Source of the DNA: Oopsacas minuta
Lineage: Eukaryota > Porifera > Hexactinellida > Lyssacinosida > Leucopsacidae
Length of the DNA: 64,000 nucleotides
Reading direction: 5' to 3'
NCBI GenBank assembly: GCA_024704765.1
Contig: JAKMXF010000111.1
Location: 1,862,058-1,926,057, forward strand
The notes beneath the pieces were generated by a model, which did not search any database, had not been told where the DNA came from, and saw nothing but the letters and a program-made list of their open reading frames with translations. The position numbers and the translations under genes are program-made. This document shows, one piece after another, positions 23,537 to 44,557 of the stretch; positions within the stretch are counted from its first letter, which is position 1; the number at the start of each line of letters is the position of its first letter.

Positions 23537-24268
23537 TTCATCACCACAACTTAGTTAATAACCAGAACGTATGAAAATTCTTAGCATATACACTTGGAAG
23601 TAGGATGATGTAATCAGGCTTTTTACCCAGGCGCGTATTTGCAAAACATTTGTGTAGTTAGGTGCAAGAAATTTTTGAGAGTTAGGCATTTTGTGGCAAT
23701 TACAAATGAAATTCAACAACTGTCACTATGTTATTGAGGTTACAACAAGCTGACATTATCGACCCGGCCCGAGGTAATCCTGTAACATGATATAGAAATT
23801 TTCTAAATTGAATGAAAATGATGAACCAGATCAGGGTTTTTCTAGATGATTTGAGGGGGGCAAAATGCCCCCTGAGCTATGGTCATATTATGCACTTTAG
23901 CTCCAAACTATCCCTCTAATTCATGAAACATTGATTAGCCCCCCTGAAAAATTCTCCTAAAAAAGCCCCAGATCCTACGGTCAGAAATTGTGATTGGATC
24001 ATAATTTCAAAGTCAATTTAATATATAAAGGGAAAATTAAATTACGTATTTTGAAATTTAACGGGCCGTATATTCGGGACCCCAAATTATAGGCCCGAAG
24101 ATCAGAATCCCGAATCTGGACTGAGCTCTAACTGGCCTCGGGATCAAGCAGGACTTGTGACCTCTACAGTATTTTACAATTCATCCACCATTCACATAAA
24201 AAAATACAATGAACAAAATGATACTACAAGAAAATACAAAATGAGTTAACCAATAATTATACTTGTAA
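23537..24268. other. Gene-free stretch between NHL remnant and GTPase gene
   Basis: It contains residual NHL upstream flank, then a patch with GCCCCCTGAGC and AGCCCCCCTGAAAA typical of decayed repeats. No exon is seen. Confidence 0.4.
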
Positions 24269-25813
24269 TTATATTAGTTTACAATATACGCGTCGTTTCC
24301 GAATAGCATGAGATTTATTTGCAATAGCCACTCTCATTACTTCTTCAAATACTTGTGTAACTCCTATCTGTGTCAGAGCAGAACATTCAATATATCTAAC
24401 AGCTCCAATATCTCTCATCATCTCCAGACCCTGTGAGTAACTGATAGGAGCAAATTTCTTATCTTTCAATTTAATAAGAGAGATTGATTCTTCATCATCT
24501 CTCAAGTCTAGCTTAGTCCCGACAAGGATTTTAGGAGTGTTGGGATTAAAGTGTGTAACAGCAGGACTCCACTTTTCTTTAACATTCTCAAAAGAGTATG
24601 GATCAATCAGCGAGAAAGAAATCAAGAAGACATCTGTCAGTCTGTAAGATAACATTCTCAAGCGATAATATTCATAATTATCTTGAAATAAGTAAATTAA
24701 AAATAAGCAATTCATTAAATCTTATTATAATAATAATATTATTAAATCTCAAAGTTACATTTGTATGTACAGACAAATCACAAATTATGTGTTGAATGTA
24801 ATAAATCTATGAACAAGTTCAGCGATATCCCAATAAATATCTGAGATAGGTGTCAAAGTGTTTTGAACTATCAGACTTAAGTGTTTATCAATTGTTTATT
24901 ATCTTGCACTATCAGACTTTAGCACGGTTGCCGACTTGCCGTGGGAACGGATTGGAATTCCCATATTCACACAGGATCTCTATGGGAATTCCAATAGGAT
25001 TTCCCACGTAAAAATTCCTACAGTTTCCCATGAGATCCCAATTCCCACGACAACCCGATTTGATTGGAGTGGAAACGGGATTTCAATCCTATTCCCATTC
25101 CATATCAATCCCACAGGAAATGCTATGGGAATTCCTAATTGCCATTCCCACGGCACCCCTGGGTTTTAGGCACTTACGTAGCGTAGGTACATTGGAATCC
25201 ATTAATTAGCCAATAGTTCATGTGATAATGTTTATTTTAATGAATTTGTCTAATAAGTAGCCAAGGTAACTAAAATGTATATAAAATATTACTAATTAGT
25301 ATTAATAAGAATTGAAGACCAATATGCACTCAAAAGGTGCCTTATATGGACACAAAGTATTTGCTGGCAGCGCAAGTAAACGAAGCTTGCTTCTTTACTT
25401 TAACTTACCAGCAGTGTCCCATAAAGAAATCCTTAAAGTAACACCATCAATTTCTCTATCCATAGGACTCTCATCAAATCTAAGGAGATTGCGAGTAAAA
25501 CAGTTTTAATAACTCAGAGAATACTTACACTGTGGGTATGTAATGTGATGGGAATTGCTTTGAGGTATATGTGATGCATAGAGAGGTCTTACCAACATCG
25601 CTATAAAAATATATAATTATTAAATACTCTAAGACGAAACTAGAAAGTATTATGAATATATGAGAACCGTTGTTACAGAATTTTCTTATGATATATCCAG
25701 TATGTTATAATGTAATTATCAACCATTTCATTAAACAGCAACCATTAGGCTGACTACAATATTAAATTAGTTACTTGCCTGTTTCCAACTAAGCAACACT
25801 TAATAAATTCCAT
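24269..25813 (-). CDS. Rac-like Rho-family GTPase with altered P-loop and switch II
   Basis: Four minus-strand exons join in frame: 25779-25813 (ATG, ending at a GC donor AG/gcaagt), 25529-25600, 25409-25479 and 24269-24681. The product is 196 residues and aligns with Rac1 without gaps through the first ~75 residues. Retained are K16 and T17, T35 (HYIPTVF), D57, the NKxD equivalent GTKLDL, the SAL box CSALTQ and a C-terminal CaaX box CKLI, which predicts geranylgeranylation and membrane binding. Changed are D11 to N, G12 to S, A13 to D (GNSDVGKT), G60 to D and Q61 to N (WDTADNYEYY). Loss of G12 and Q61 predicts poor GTP hydrolysis, as in human RhoH. The lineage of this paralogue is not assigned. 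Confidence 0.85.
24923..25161. mobile_element. hAT-like MITE in GTPase intron 3
   Basis: The ends CACGGTTGCCG and (reverse complement) CAGGGGTGCCG lie next to similar octamers (GACTTTAG at 24915-24922, GGTTTTAG at 25162-25169). The interior repeats GGGAATTCC/GGAATTCCC words. It lies wholly inside intron 24682-25408. Confidence 0.55.
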
Positions 25814-26049
25814 CAGATAAGAGGTAAAGTAGAAACAAAGGCTTTAAGTATATTAGGAGCTATTATGAACTGTCATATAGTAAGAATCTTGAAACAAGTG
25901 AAAATATTGAGGGCATGATGAAGAAACATTTTAGTAATTATACATACGGAGACCATAGACTACTATATCATACAGATAGGAAAGTAACCGGGCAACGAAT
26001 AGAAAGAGAGTCCAGTTTTATAAATCTCATAAAAGCAGTTGAAATATGA

Positions 26050-26530
26050 ATCTAATTCGAATTTGAAATGTTTACTTCATGTACTTAAAAGTAAACAAAT
26101 ATTCACAATATGTTGTTTACAATATCATATTTGGACTCAGCATACTCGATTACCTCAGTATAACCATTGAAAGCATGTTTCTACCACAATATTGAAATGT
26201 GTTTACTTTATATCATGTAAACAACAATAAATTTACATATGAGAAACTTGAAAATGCGAAATTCGGGTTCAGCGTACAGTGTTACCCCTGTGTAGCCGTT
26301 TAGAGCAAACCTGTATAAATATTTTGGAGTTGGGCTAATTTGTTTACTATATATTCATAAAAACAACAATAAATTTACATATGATTAAAATTCAAATGTG
26401 TGAAAATCGGATTCCGCATATTCGATATACTTAGTCACGTTTTATTGAAATCTATTTACTTTCGAATTCATAATAGCATACCAGAAATCCTTTCCTTGAC
26501 AACGAACAGACAGACAGACAGACAATTGAG
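26050..26530 (-). repeat. Dispersed repeat related to 54728-54965, ending in (CAGA)n
   Basis: Two or three degenerate ~150-bp units each hold AACAACAATAAATTTACATATG. The block ends in TTCCTTGACAACGAACAGACAGACAGA. Its reverse complement resembles 54728-54965. The short TGTC/CAGA microsatellite next to a fixed end suggests a non-autonomous Helitron-like repeat. That assignment is tentative. Confidence 0.45.
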
Positions 26531-26605
26531 TGTAATCTCATTAACAGGAAATGAATTCTAAACAGCTAAGTGATACCATCTGAATCACATTTTGATAATT
26601 TAGGT

Positions 26606-26717
26606 TACTGTATCTCCTTGAATAAGCGCAGGGTTATTCTCAGAGGCGTAGTTAGCATTTCCCCTTTGGGGTTGCCCGACAATAAGTACACGTGTGCTTA
26701 TTCAGGAATATACAGTA
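26606..26717. mobile_element. Small TA-bounded MITE
   Basis: The ends TACTGTATCTCCTTGAATAAGC and (reverse complement) TACTGTATATTCCTGAATAAGC are inverted repeats of a 112-bp element. Confidence 0.6.
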
Positions 26718-26838
26718 TATACAAATGAATGGTTATTACAGGTGGATAGTTGGTTTATAGCTTGTGAATGATACAATAATAGTGAATACGATATATTAAA
26801 AATTTAACACAGTGCTTTCTTTAAGTGCTTGTAGAAGA

Positions 26839-36775
<9,937 letters not shown>

Positions 36776-36890
36776 TTCTAAATTTAGAATTCCAAACAAA
36801 TAAATACAAAAACATCTATCATCCAAGCAGCTTCTACTCAGAGATATTAATCTTATTTTCGAAAGGAATAAGTTAGAACCGAATTAAGTA

Positions 36891-36989
36891 TGTGTATTAT
36901 TGTGTATTATTGTGTATTATTGTGTATTATTGTGTATTATTGTGTTTTATTGTGTATTATTGTGTATTATTGTGTTTTATTGTGTATTA
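36891..36989. repeat. 10-bp microsatellite (TGTGTATTAT)n
   Basis: About ten tandem copies of TGTGTATTAT, with two copies changed to TGTGTTTTAT. It lies just upstream of the LRRC74-like first coding exon. Confidence 0.95.
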
Positions 36990-38063
36990 TTAGGTCAGCT
37001 ATTATCAAATTTGATTTGTCTAGCATCTTTACCTTACAAATATTCATTGATTAAATTCCGATTTTAGATGAAAATCACGAATGGATATTATGAAAGTCAG
37101 ATACAGGGCTCTCAACTCTCACCATTTTGGGTCTACAAATACTGCAGAATTAAGGGTCTTTTCATAGAAAACTAATACTAAATTGCATATCTCAAGATAG
37201 AATCGTGAGATTTTTGACGAATCTTGAGATTTTTGAAACAATTTTGATGGTTTCCAGGTAGAGAGCCCTGCAGATAAGTTTTGCAAGTATTATTTGTGGC
37301 CGTTTAAATGTTACGTAACACAAATTTCCCTAAATATTGACACTCTTCCCTGTGTCACGCTTTTTCACCGTTTTGTAATAGAATTAGAATGAGGCTATCA
37401 CACTTCGCATACCACCCCTCACTTTGTAGCGTTAGGTAACTTTTGAATGGTCCATTTGTCTATTTGGAATATGTAGAATTATTTCTGAAACTTGCAATCC
37501 AGTTTGCGATTAAGCAATCTGTAAACACTGCTGCACATAAATCACACGTAGCATCAGATAGACAAATGTTATTATCGATTCTATGTGTATGTTACTTCAG
37601 ATGCCCAAACTCCTTCCCGTTACGTAACCGATGTTCCGTGGCTTAACCGGACGTCCCGATGGATAAACAGATGTCTAGTGACGTAACCGTAAGATGAAAA
37701 GTTTCTACATACGTGATATACAAGATCTTATTTTCATACATAGACGGCACATCATTTCAAAAAGTGGTAACGTACATTTAACTGGGCCTATCCCGTTGAC
37801 GCTCCTGCTCTTTAACAGGATCACCAACAACCCCACTCCCCTTCTGATCTCCTCCAAAGAGGATCTGGTTCTGGATCGAAAGATCCTAATACCATAGTTA
37901 CAAGAACATAAGGATACATAACCATGCTATATTTCACAATTGAGCATCCATATTTAAATTCTCGGATCAAGTCAATTGCCGTCCCGTCAGACTTCAAAAT
38001 GTAAGTGCAGGCATGCATGCAGGATAATAAAGAGAAAATATACAAACAACCAAAAGTAAACAA
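36990..38063. other. Gene-free stretch
   Basis: No exon or RNA gene is visible. GTTACGTAAC and ACGTAACCG words recur near 37310-37690, suggesting a small decayed repeat. Confidence 0.45.
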
Positions 38064-39689
38064 TCACTTCATCGGTTTTTGATGACTCTCAAACTTCTTG
38101 GGGTCATGTAGTTCAATAAAAGCTACTATCTTGTTAGTAAGAACGGTATAAGGAATGTTATTAGTCACAATACATTGTGCTGCTAATGTTAATAACTTGT
38201 ATGGTAATTGAGAAAAGTTAACCCAAATACTTTTCAATTGAGGGTCTTTAGAAATGATTTTAATAAATTCATTCGATTGTTTTATTCTAGTCTTTTTACG
38301 GATTGAGAAAGGTAGAACAGTAGGACATTTCACAACTTCATCTATAAAGCTGACATTAAATCTATTAACAGCTAACGGATAAGCCCCGTGCTTTAATAAC
38401 AGCATACAGGCTTGTATATCCAGTTTGTTGTAAGCGAAATGCAATACAGAGTTTCCGTTAGCTTCTTCTGCTCTGACATTACAATTAAAGTCGTTATCAA
38501 GTAAAAATGAAACTCCATTTTCATGATTAATCAAGGCATTTCCATTAGAGAGAATCATATGATAAATACTCAAGTTGAACTTAAGAGCAAACTCCTGTAG
38601 AAAATTAATGACCTTCTTAATGTGTATACTGAAATCTGGGTCAATATGTAACACAGAACTGTATTTTGTCCAGATTAATATTAGAAGGCCAATAGACCAA
38701 TAAAGCAGAGAGTCAAGAACCTCCTTTGTAGCTCCAAAATTAACAAAAGTAAATTTGGTAGCTACAAATACCAAAATGTACTCTGCGTAGTCAAGCAAAC
38801 AACTGAGCTGCAATTTTAGCTCAATGCAGCTTATGTAACGTGAAAAATTCAAATGGACGTATTTAGTCAATACTAAATGTTTCTTAGCAGAAACCCAATT
38901 AAAATCTTTCCTATTTACTAACGGTGGGATACTCTCTATGATAGCTTTAAATTTCAAATCCTCTCTTAGCTGTCCAAACCTTTGAGCATCAAGTAGCACA
39001 AATAATGTTAAAATAGGGTTCGGGAATCCTATTGTAATATCCCAAATATACATTAGCAAATTGTTGGAGTCTATAATATTGATTACATCATTTACATTCT
39101 GAGGCTCAGTCTGTCTAATAAATGCAGCATTTCTAGAAGGAATTCCGTGTTTTACTTGAGTAGAAAGAACTCTTCGAATAGCTTTGGAAAGAATTTTATT
39201 CGAAGTGAAAGTAAGATCAGTATTTAGAGAGGTAAGCTGATAATCTATAGCAACTTCAGGTGATACACTTGTAGACTGTAAAAGTATGCGAGACTTTGAA
39301 TTACTTCTCAAAATATTAGCTACACATATTGGATTGAAACCAAATTTCTCTTTCAGACTAAGATCTGGTTCTTTATGTAAATTACTAGGAATAATAGAGG
39401 TAACATTAAATTTGAGTTTGTTTCGATCTCTGGAAACTATCTGGAATCCTGAATAATGTGAAAAGAATTTGTCTTCTTTAAAGTTTTGAAACTCGACAAG
39501 ATTGTGGATATTTAACATTGATAAGTGTAAAGGAGTAAGTCCGTTATCTGATTGAGAATTAATATCAGAACCAGCGAGTAGTAAAAACTTTATGACATCA
39601 TCATCTTTAAATAACATTGCCCAGTGTATACACTGCATACCTTGATCATCTGAAATATTTATAAACTGTTCTACGTCTAGAGGATCCAT
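38064..39689 (-). CDS. Fem-1-like ankyrin protein with C-terminal VHL-box-like motif
   Basis: The frame codes for 541 residues from the ATG at 39689, or 582 from an upstream in-frame ATG at 39812. The shorter start is preferred because an intron acceptor (tttttcag) ends at 39705, just before it. N-terminal ankyrin repeats (GMQCIHWAMLFKDDDVIKFL, DNGLTPLHLSML), a long divergent helical middle, further ankyrin repeats (NGNSVLHFAYNKLDIQACML) and a terminal LTLAAQCIVTNNIPY...IVAFIELH follow the order of Fem-1 proteins. In those the C-terminal box recruits Elongin/CUL2 and the repeats read C-terminal degrons. The middle is poorly conserved, so the assignment is by architecture. Confidence 0.6.
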   Translation of the reverse strand: MDPLDVEQFINISDDQGMQCIHWAMLFKDDDVIKFLLLAGSDINSQSDNGLTPLHLSMLNIHNLVEFQNFKEDKFFSHYSGFQIVSRDRNKLKFNVTSIIPSNLHKEPDLSLKEKFGFNPICVANILRSNSKSRILLQSTSVSPEVAIDYQLTSLNTDLTFTSNKILSKAIRRVLSTQVKHGIPSRNAAFIRQTEPQNVNDVINIIDSNNLLMYIWDITIGFPNPILTLFVLLDAQRFGQLREDLKFKAIIESIPPLVNRKDFNWVSAKKHLVLTKYVHLNFSRYISCIELKLQLSCLLDYAEYILVFVATKFTFVNFGATKEVLDSLLYWSIGLLILIWTKYSSVLHIDPDFSIHIKKVINFLQEFALKFNLSIYHMILSNGNALINHENGVSFLLDNDFNCNVRAEEANGNSVLHFAYNKLDIQACMLLLKHGAYPLAVNRFNVSFIDEVVKCPTVLPFSIRKKTRIKQSNEFIKIISKDPQLKSIWVNFSQLPYKLLTLAAQCIVTNNIPYTVLTNKIVAFIELHDPKKFESHQKPMK

Positions 39690-40504
39690 CTTCCGAATTC
39701 TAACCTGAAAAAGTTGGTGAATTTCTTGATATTTCTTCAATGAGCAAGACATGACACAAACTAATCTATTATAACAAAGTTTAATAAGACAATATATCTC
39801 CGAAAATTTCACATATAAATCTCAACAAAACAAACGTTAGTGGAGTCTCCCAACAACGGACACATTGAGGATTAGATTTTGTCCGCTTCTCAGAGATTGA
39901 TTAAGTATTATTCACATGTATTATTAACTTATTTCGTTCCACGAGCTGTGTCCGTTGTAGAGGTGTTGTCCGCTTTCGGAGTGTCCGTTTTGGGAGACTC
40001 CACTGTATATACGTAAGAGATCTTTTGTATAGTTTTTATGTGGCTAAATATACAATTTCATAAAAATAAAATTTATACATAGACAGACCAAAGATGATCT
40101 GAAGTAGAGTAATTCAGGATATCGCAATTCTAAAAATAACTCTAAAAATCAGATACCCTGATATACAAGATCCTAGCCTATAACCAGATATACATAGCAA
40201 CTTTTCAGATAATAAACTTCGCTTTCACGATTATGCGACGAGAGTTTCTTTCGCACGAAGAAAAAAGAACCAGAGCAATCATATTTATGTAAATAAGGTA
40301 TGGAGGAATGAATTGTCAGTGTTTACTAGTTCCTTCCGTAGTCACTTTATAATTTAGTCGTCCACTGACTTCAGGTTAGAAACCACTCTACTAGCAGTGT
40401 GATACAGCTTTTCACAAGCGAAACAAAATTTCAAGAAAGTGTATTTAATTAGAACTAAACTAAGTGTTAGAGTTATGGAACTATCTATCACTATTCAACT
40501 CTAG
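39690..40504. other. Intergenic stretch between the Fem-1-like gene and RSL1D1
   Basis: It holds a probable 5' exon or leader of the Fem-1-like gene (before 39705), a MITE at 39838-40007, and otherwise no recognisable gene. Confidence 0.45.
39838..40007. mobile_element. Mariner-type MITE (170 bp)
   Basis: The ends TAGTGGAGTCTCCCAACAAC and (reverse complement) TACAGTGGAGTCTCCCAAAA are TA-bounded. ACGGACAC words repeat inside both ends. Confidence 0.8.
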
Positions 40505-41524
40505 CTATTTACGTCTCAGAGTATGAGAACTAAGAGTCTTTTTTCTGGTAACTAAATTATGTTGAATTGCAAACCTCTTCTTCTTCTTGTTCCCTCCTAT
40601 CTCCTCACTAGCTCTCTTCCTGCTCTTATCACTACAAGCCTTCTCATAAGCCCCAGCTCTATCCAGCACTGAGTACTTAGTTTCTAATGACGTAATAACA
40701 TCTTCTGAACTCTCATATTCATCTGATTCAGGATCAGCTACAGACTTTGGAAGAGGATTAATAGTCATAGTAGAGTCTCTATCAGAAGATATCCGTAAAG
40801 GAGGTGGGTTTGGTAGTCCACTGAATATAGGCAAAGCAAGTGACTTAAAGGATTTTACATATGCATTACGTAGATTGGACCAACCAGGTGGTATCTTTAC
40901 CATAAGGCTCTTTAGACACTGAATAACGTTTGCAGCTAATTGAGTACTTGTGAGTGTATCAAAACTACCAACAGCAATAGAGCTAGTGGAACCACTACTG
41001 ATATGAAATAGAATGGTAGAGAAAGCTTTGTCTATCTCAAGCCTGAGAGACATAGGTCTGAGGTGAATAGCTATAGGATTCTTATGTTTCTGTATGAAGA
41101 CCTTACCAAGGATTCTAGTCACATGGGGACAAGCCTTAGAATCTGTCAGGAACACATCGTATCGTGTTACAAGGGCTCTCCTAGCTTCAAACTGTCTGTA
41201 CTTTTTTATCAGTGACTTGATAGTCATCACTTTCTTGACACAGGTAATATTGTTATCTGCAATCAGCTGTTTGACTTTGTCTTTAGGGAAACATGTAAGG
41301 ATACAGACAGTGTGTGTTTGTTGGGAGTAGATGGGGTGAGGAAGACGGACACGAATCTGTTTCCTACATTTAGGAATTGTTTTGAATGTAATTCCTAAGT
41401 CTAAGTTATGAGAAGTTTTCATATCAAAAGGTTTCTGTGAAGAAGAGAATTTCTGGAAAAGAGCATCAGTTGCCTTCTGAATCAATTCCTCATTCAGAGC
41501 GTACTGTTGTCCATGTTTCTTCAT
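40505..41524 (-). CDS. RSL1D1: Ribosomal L1 domain-containing nucleolar protein (RSL1D1/UTP30/Cic1 family)
   Basis: A 339-residue single-exon frame. Residues ~10-245 form an L1-type fold with recognisable family segments (RYDVFLTDSKACPHVTRILG, then KVFIQKHKNPIAIHLRP, later KIPPGWSNLRNAYVKS). The C-terminal tail has a Glu/Asp/Ser-rich stretch (DPESDEYESSED) and basic clusters (GGNKKKKRF, LRRK) that fit nucleolar targeting. Members act in pre-rRNA processing and ribosome assembly. The length is close to yeast Utp30/Cic1 and shorter than human RSL1D1, which has a longer tail. The start ATG lacks a preceding acceptor and begins with KKHGQQYALNEE, so it is taken as genuine. Confidence 0.85.
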   Translation of the reverse strand: MKKHGQQYALNEELIQKATDALFQKFSSSQKPFDMKTSHNLDLGITFKTIPKCRKQIRVRLPHPIYSQQTHTVCILTCFPKDKVKQLIADNNITCVKKVMTIKSLIKKYRQFEARRALVTRYDVFLTDSKACPHVTRILGKVFIQKHKNPIAIHLRPMSLRLEIDKAFSTILFHISSGSTSSIAVGSFDTLTSTQLAANVIQCLKSLMVKIPPGWSNLRNAYVKSFKSLALPIFSGLPNPPPLRISSDRDSTMTINPLPKSVADPESDEYESSEDVITSLETKYSVLDRAGAYEKACSDKSRKRASEEIGGNKKKKRFAIQHNLVTRKKTLSSHTLRRK

Positions 41525-42661
41525 TTCAGAAATTGCTAATAAACTACCGAGAGATATATTTCAATATCAGAATAGTGATTATTCGAAGGATAGTACACAG
41601 TAGTCTGTTACGAAAATGTTGGTCCCCTGGAAAATTGGTCGAGGGGGGAACCAAAATTTTCATGGAAAACTGGTCTACTTTGGAATTTTGGTCAACCTGG
41701 TTTTATGATTATAAAGTAGTAAATAAATAATTAGCATCGAATTGGTGGAAGATGAGCTTTGGGAGAGTCAATAGCTGATACAAGAGGTGTATCAGTACAT
41801 GTAAAGTTTCGAAAATTAACTAAATTTGAGAAAATCTCCATTTCAACAACTATACCAAGCTCTAAAACTCGCAATCAATCAATCAGGAGGAAGTCCTAGG
41901 CTATAACCCAAATGTGAAGTAATCGGGAATAAATATAAGTGAATATAGTTTACTAAATAGCCAGTTAGAATAACTAAGTAGAAAGCTAATTCCTAAATAC
42001 TTTGAGTATACTTATGTCGTAAACCTATTACTATAGAGGAATCACACCCAAGTTGTACCGATAATAATTGCGGCGGCTTTTCACTACATCACACAAGTAG
42101 TGACCAGAATACACCAAATTTTCATGGCATTTTGGATTTAGTATTAAAATTCCATGGAAAAATGGTCCGTACCCCTCTGTAGTACCAAATTGTAAGGGAA
42201 GCAATATTCCAGTGACTAGCCTTAGTTGGGAGGAGTTTAGAAGCTAATGGCCACTTTTTCGATATATTTCCCAGTATTACGTTATTGTATAGTACTTACT
42301 TAGTGTTGCAGCTAGTTCACAAAATTCAGACAGGAACCGGATCAATCTATATAATTTCAGGACAGGGCTGGACCGGACCGTCAACAAAGTTTTTCCCAGG
42401 ACCGACTCAACTAGATTCGGACTGAACTTAATATGTTAATCTGTTATCAAAAGTTGTGACGAAATAGAATCAGCAAATAATATATATGGAATACGAAATA
42501 TGAACAATTCATTGAATATGACATGCAATTATGAAGGACATGAATGAAATGATATAAACTATCAAGCTCGATCCAGTCAGAATGGGCTTGGAGCGGACCG
42601 AGAATCAGATCGGATCAGACCGGACCAGACCGATAAGTGACAAAGTCTTTGGAACCGTGAC
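41525..42661. other. Intergenic repeats
   Basis: Near 41615-41690 and 42105-42170 the words ATTTTGGT/CCATGGAAAA-like recur in opposite orientation, suggesting an old inverted-repeat element. From 42364 CAGGGCTGGACCGGACCG marks another hAT-like end. No gene is seen. Confidence 0.4.
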
Positions 42662-43461
42662 CATAGGCGTAGGCAGTGGGGGGCAAGGGGGGGCATTTGC
42701 CCCCCCCCTAGCTGAGCTAGATAAATTAGGGAAAGAATTGAAAGTGACGAAATTGGTTTTGTTAACGAAGTACTGTCAACTCCGCTTAATCGGGACACAT
42801 CTGTTCCAGGCCTTTTGTCCCATTATACGGGAATTTGGTCCATTCACCTATACTTTGTTTGATTTTGCTCAGATCAAGTGGACTTTCTTTTTCATTGAGT
42901 CAATAATTTTCAGTCGATTACCAGAGTTTGTCCCGATTAACCGAAAATATTTAGTATTAACTTCAATGGAGATGATTCCGTTCCTGGAGATTTGTCCCAA
43001 TTAAGCGGATTTCCCGATTAACCGGTGTCCCAATTAAGTGGAGTTGACTGTACTTAAAGAATTCTCTTGCAAAAATAGAAGAACATTGTTGTGAATTCCC
43101 TTTATGAAGAAAAATAATCGATAGTTAGTGAGTAGCTCTATAGAATAAGGATAATTAACTAATCAATATCCAATTATGTTACTAGAGTTTACACATTCTA
43201 TATTAATTCTACTTTGTTTTTGTAAATATTATATGTTTGTTCAAGCGGCGTGACAGAAAACATGCGAAGGCGCACCAATTTGCAAATCAGACAGAAATTC
43301 CAGAGGACAAAGGTTTTGGTGACAGCACCATATTGTGATAAGTACTAATTATATAGTCAAATTTTTTTCTGGGGACCAAGCCCCCAGACCCCAAAAATGT
43401 TCGCTACGCTCGCAACTATTCAATTTGACCCCCCCTAGATTCTATACTGGCTACGCCCTTG
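42662..43461. mobile_element. hAT-type element (800 bp) with perfect 8-bp TSD
   Basis: The ends CATAGGCGTAGGCAGT and (reverse complement) CAAGGGCGTAGCCAGT carry the octamer ACCGTGAC on both sides (42654-42661 and 43462-43469). The interior has GGGGGC/GCCCCCC runs typical of this group and no intact transposase. It contains another element at 42771-43052. Confidence 0.85.
42771..43052. mobile_element. Mariner-type MITE nested in the hAT-type element
   Basis: The ends TACTGTCAACTCCGCTTAAT and (reverse complement) TACAGTCAACTCCACTTAAT are near-perfect inverted repeats. Inner copies of TTAATCGGGACA/TGTCCCAATTAAG are also present. Flanking TA fits mariner-type insertion. Confidence 0.85.
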
Positions 43462-43469
43462 ACCGTGAC

Positions 43470-44557
43470 CGGACTGGACTGCTCTCGGTGCATCCGGTTC
43501 GGACCGCTGCAATACTAATAGTACAACATCAAATAAATATTTAGTAAAAATTTTGCAATACTTCAAAACTATTTCTATGTTGTACAACCTTCTAACCCTT
43601 TCTCTCAAATTTCGCCAGATATTTGCTACCGAAACCAAATTCCCCCCCTCCCCCCTGTATAAGAGATTTTTCTCGCCAGAGCCAAATAAATATGAGATTA
43701 CGTCATAAATGGTTACACTATTGAGGAAAATTTCCCAAAGTATCTGTAGTGGAACACCGTTAACAACTTTTTGAGCCCAATTATCCATTTTCAAGTACAA
43801 TTAACTTCTGTGGATAATCAATTAAACCCTTTCGTGTACAAATTACGCTATTCTGGACAATTTAAAGGAATTTCCTGAGCAGAAACAGAAAACTGAGATA
43901 TCTTTCTAATAGTTTGACCGATTTCCTCAACTTAGGAACATAAAGCGTGGATAAATTACACGCATAGCATTCTATAAGGATATTTTGAGGTATATGGGGC
44001 GCACCTAGCGCCTACATACGCATAAATTTAACCTAATATATATATCTCTATGGTCTCTAGACGTACGAATATTTTGCTAATACTCTATTTTCGTAGTAGA
44101 AAATGTATAGTCTGGGCTATGAAAATAATTTGAATACAGTTTTAGGTGTATATGACCCTGAGAACCTGGATGAAACCCTGACTTAAGTACACCAACACTT
44201 ACTATCTAAACACAAATCAGCTATTTTCCAAGGGAATACAGCAACATAAATTCATACACAATACTCGCTTGACTGACGTCTGAACACACAAAGGTGGAGG
44301 GCTTTTAATAAATACATCGTCTTAATTGAAATAATACATTTAAAAATATTTATCCAATTAAAGCCACCACCGCAATTCGACCTAATGCAGCGCCTAAATG
44401 GACACATTGAAAAAGTAGAACTAACGTCGACAAAAGAAAATTATAACTAATGCCGCGTTCCCGATTATTTGAATACAATTTAATGGAATTGAACGACATC
44501 CATGCTCCAAAAATCGCACTAGTGAACAGGCCTTATTATATCGTAGGTCACGAATGA
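43470..44557. other. Gene-free stretch before the right arm
   Basis: No exon or RNA gene is visible. Its left end holds the tail of the GGACCG-rich repeat that the hAT-type element split. Confidence 0.45.

Larger units (their letters stand above)
25814..26838. other. Intergenic stretch of dispersed repeats
   Basis: It contains the GTTTAC/ACAACAATAAATTTACATATG repeats (26050-26530) and a small TA-bounded MITE (26606-26717), listed separately. No exon is visible apart from the 3' exon of the LRR gene beginning at 26839. Confidence 0.45.

Noticed and set aside
24936-25169. 77-codon frame in the GTPase intron
   Set aside because: It lies in the hAT-like MITE with repeated GGAATTCC words.
42582-43004. 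140-codon plus-strand frame
   Set aside because: It runs across the boundary of two nested transposons and has no family signal.
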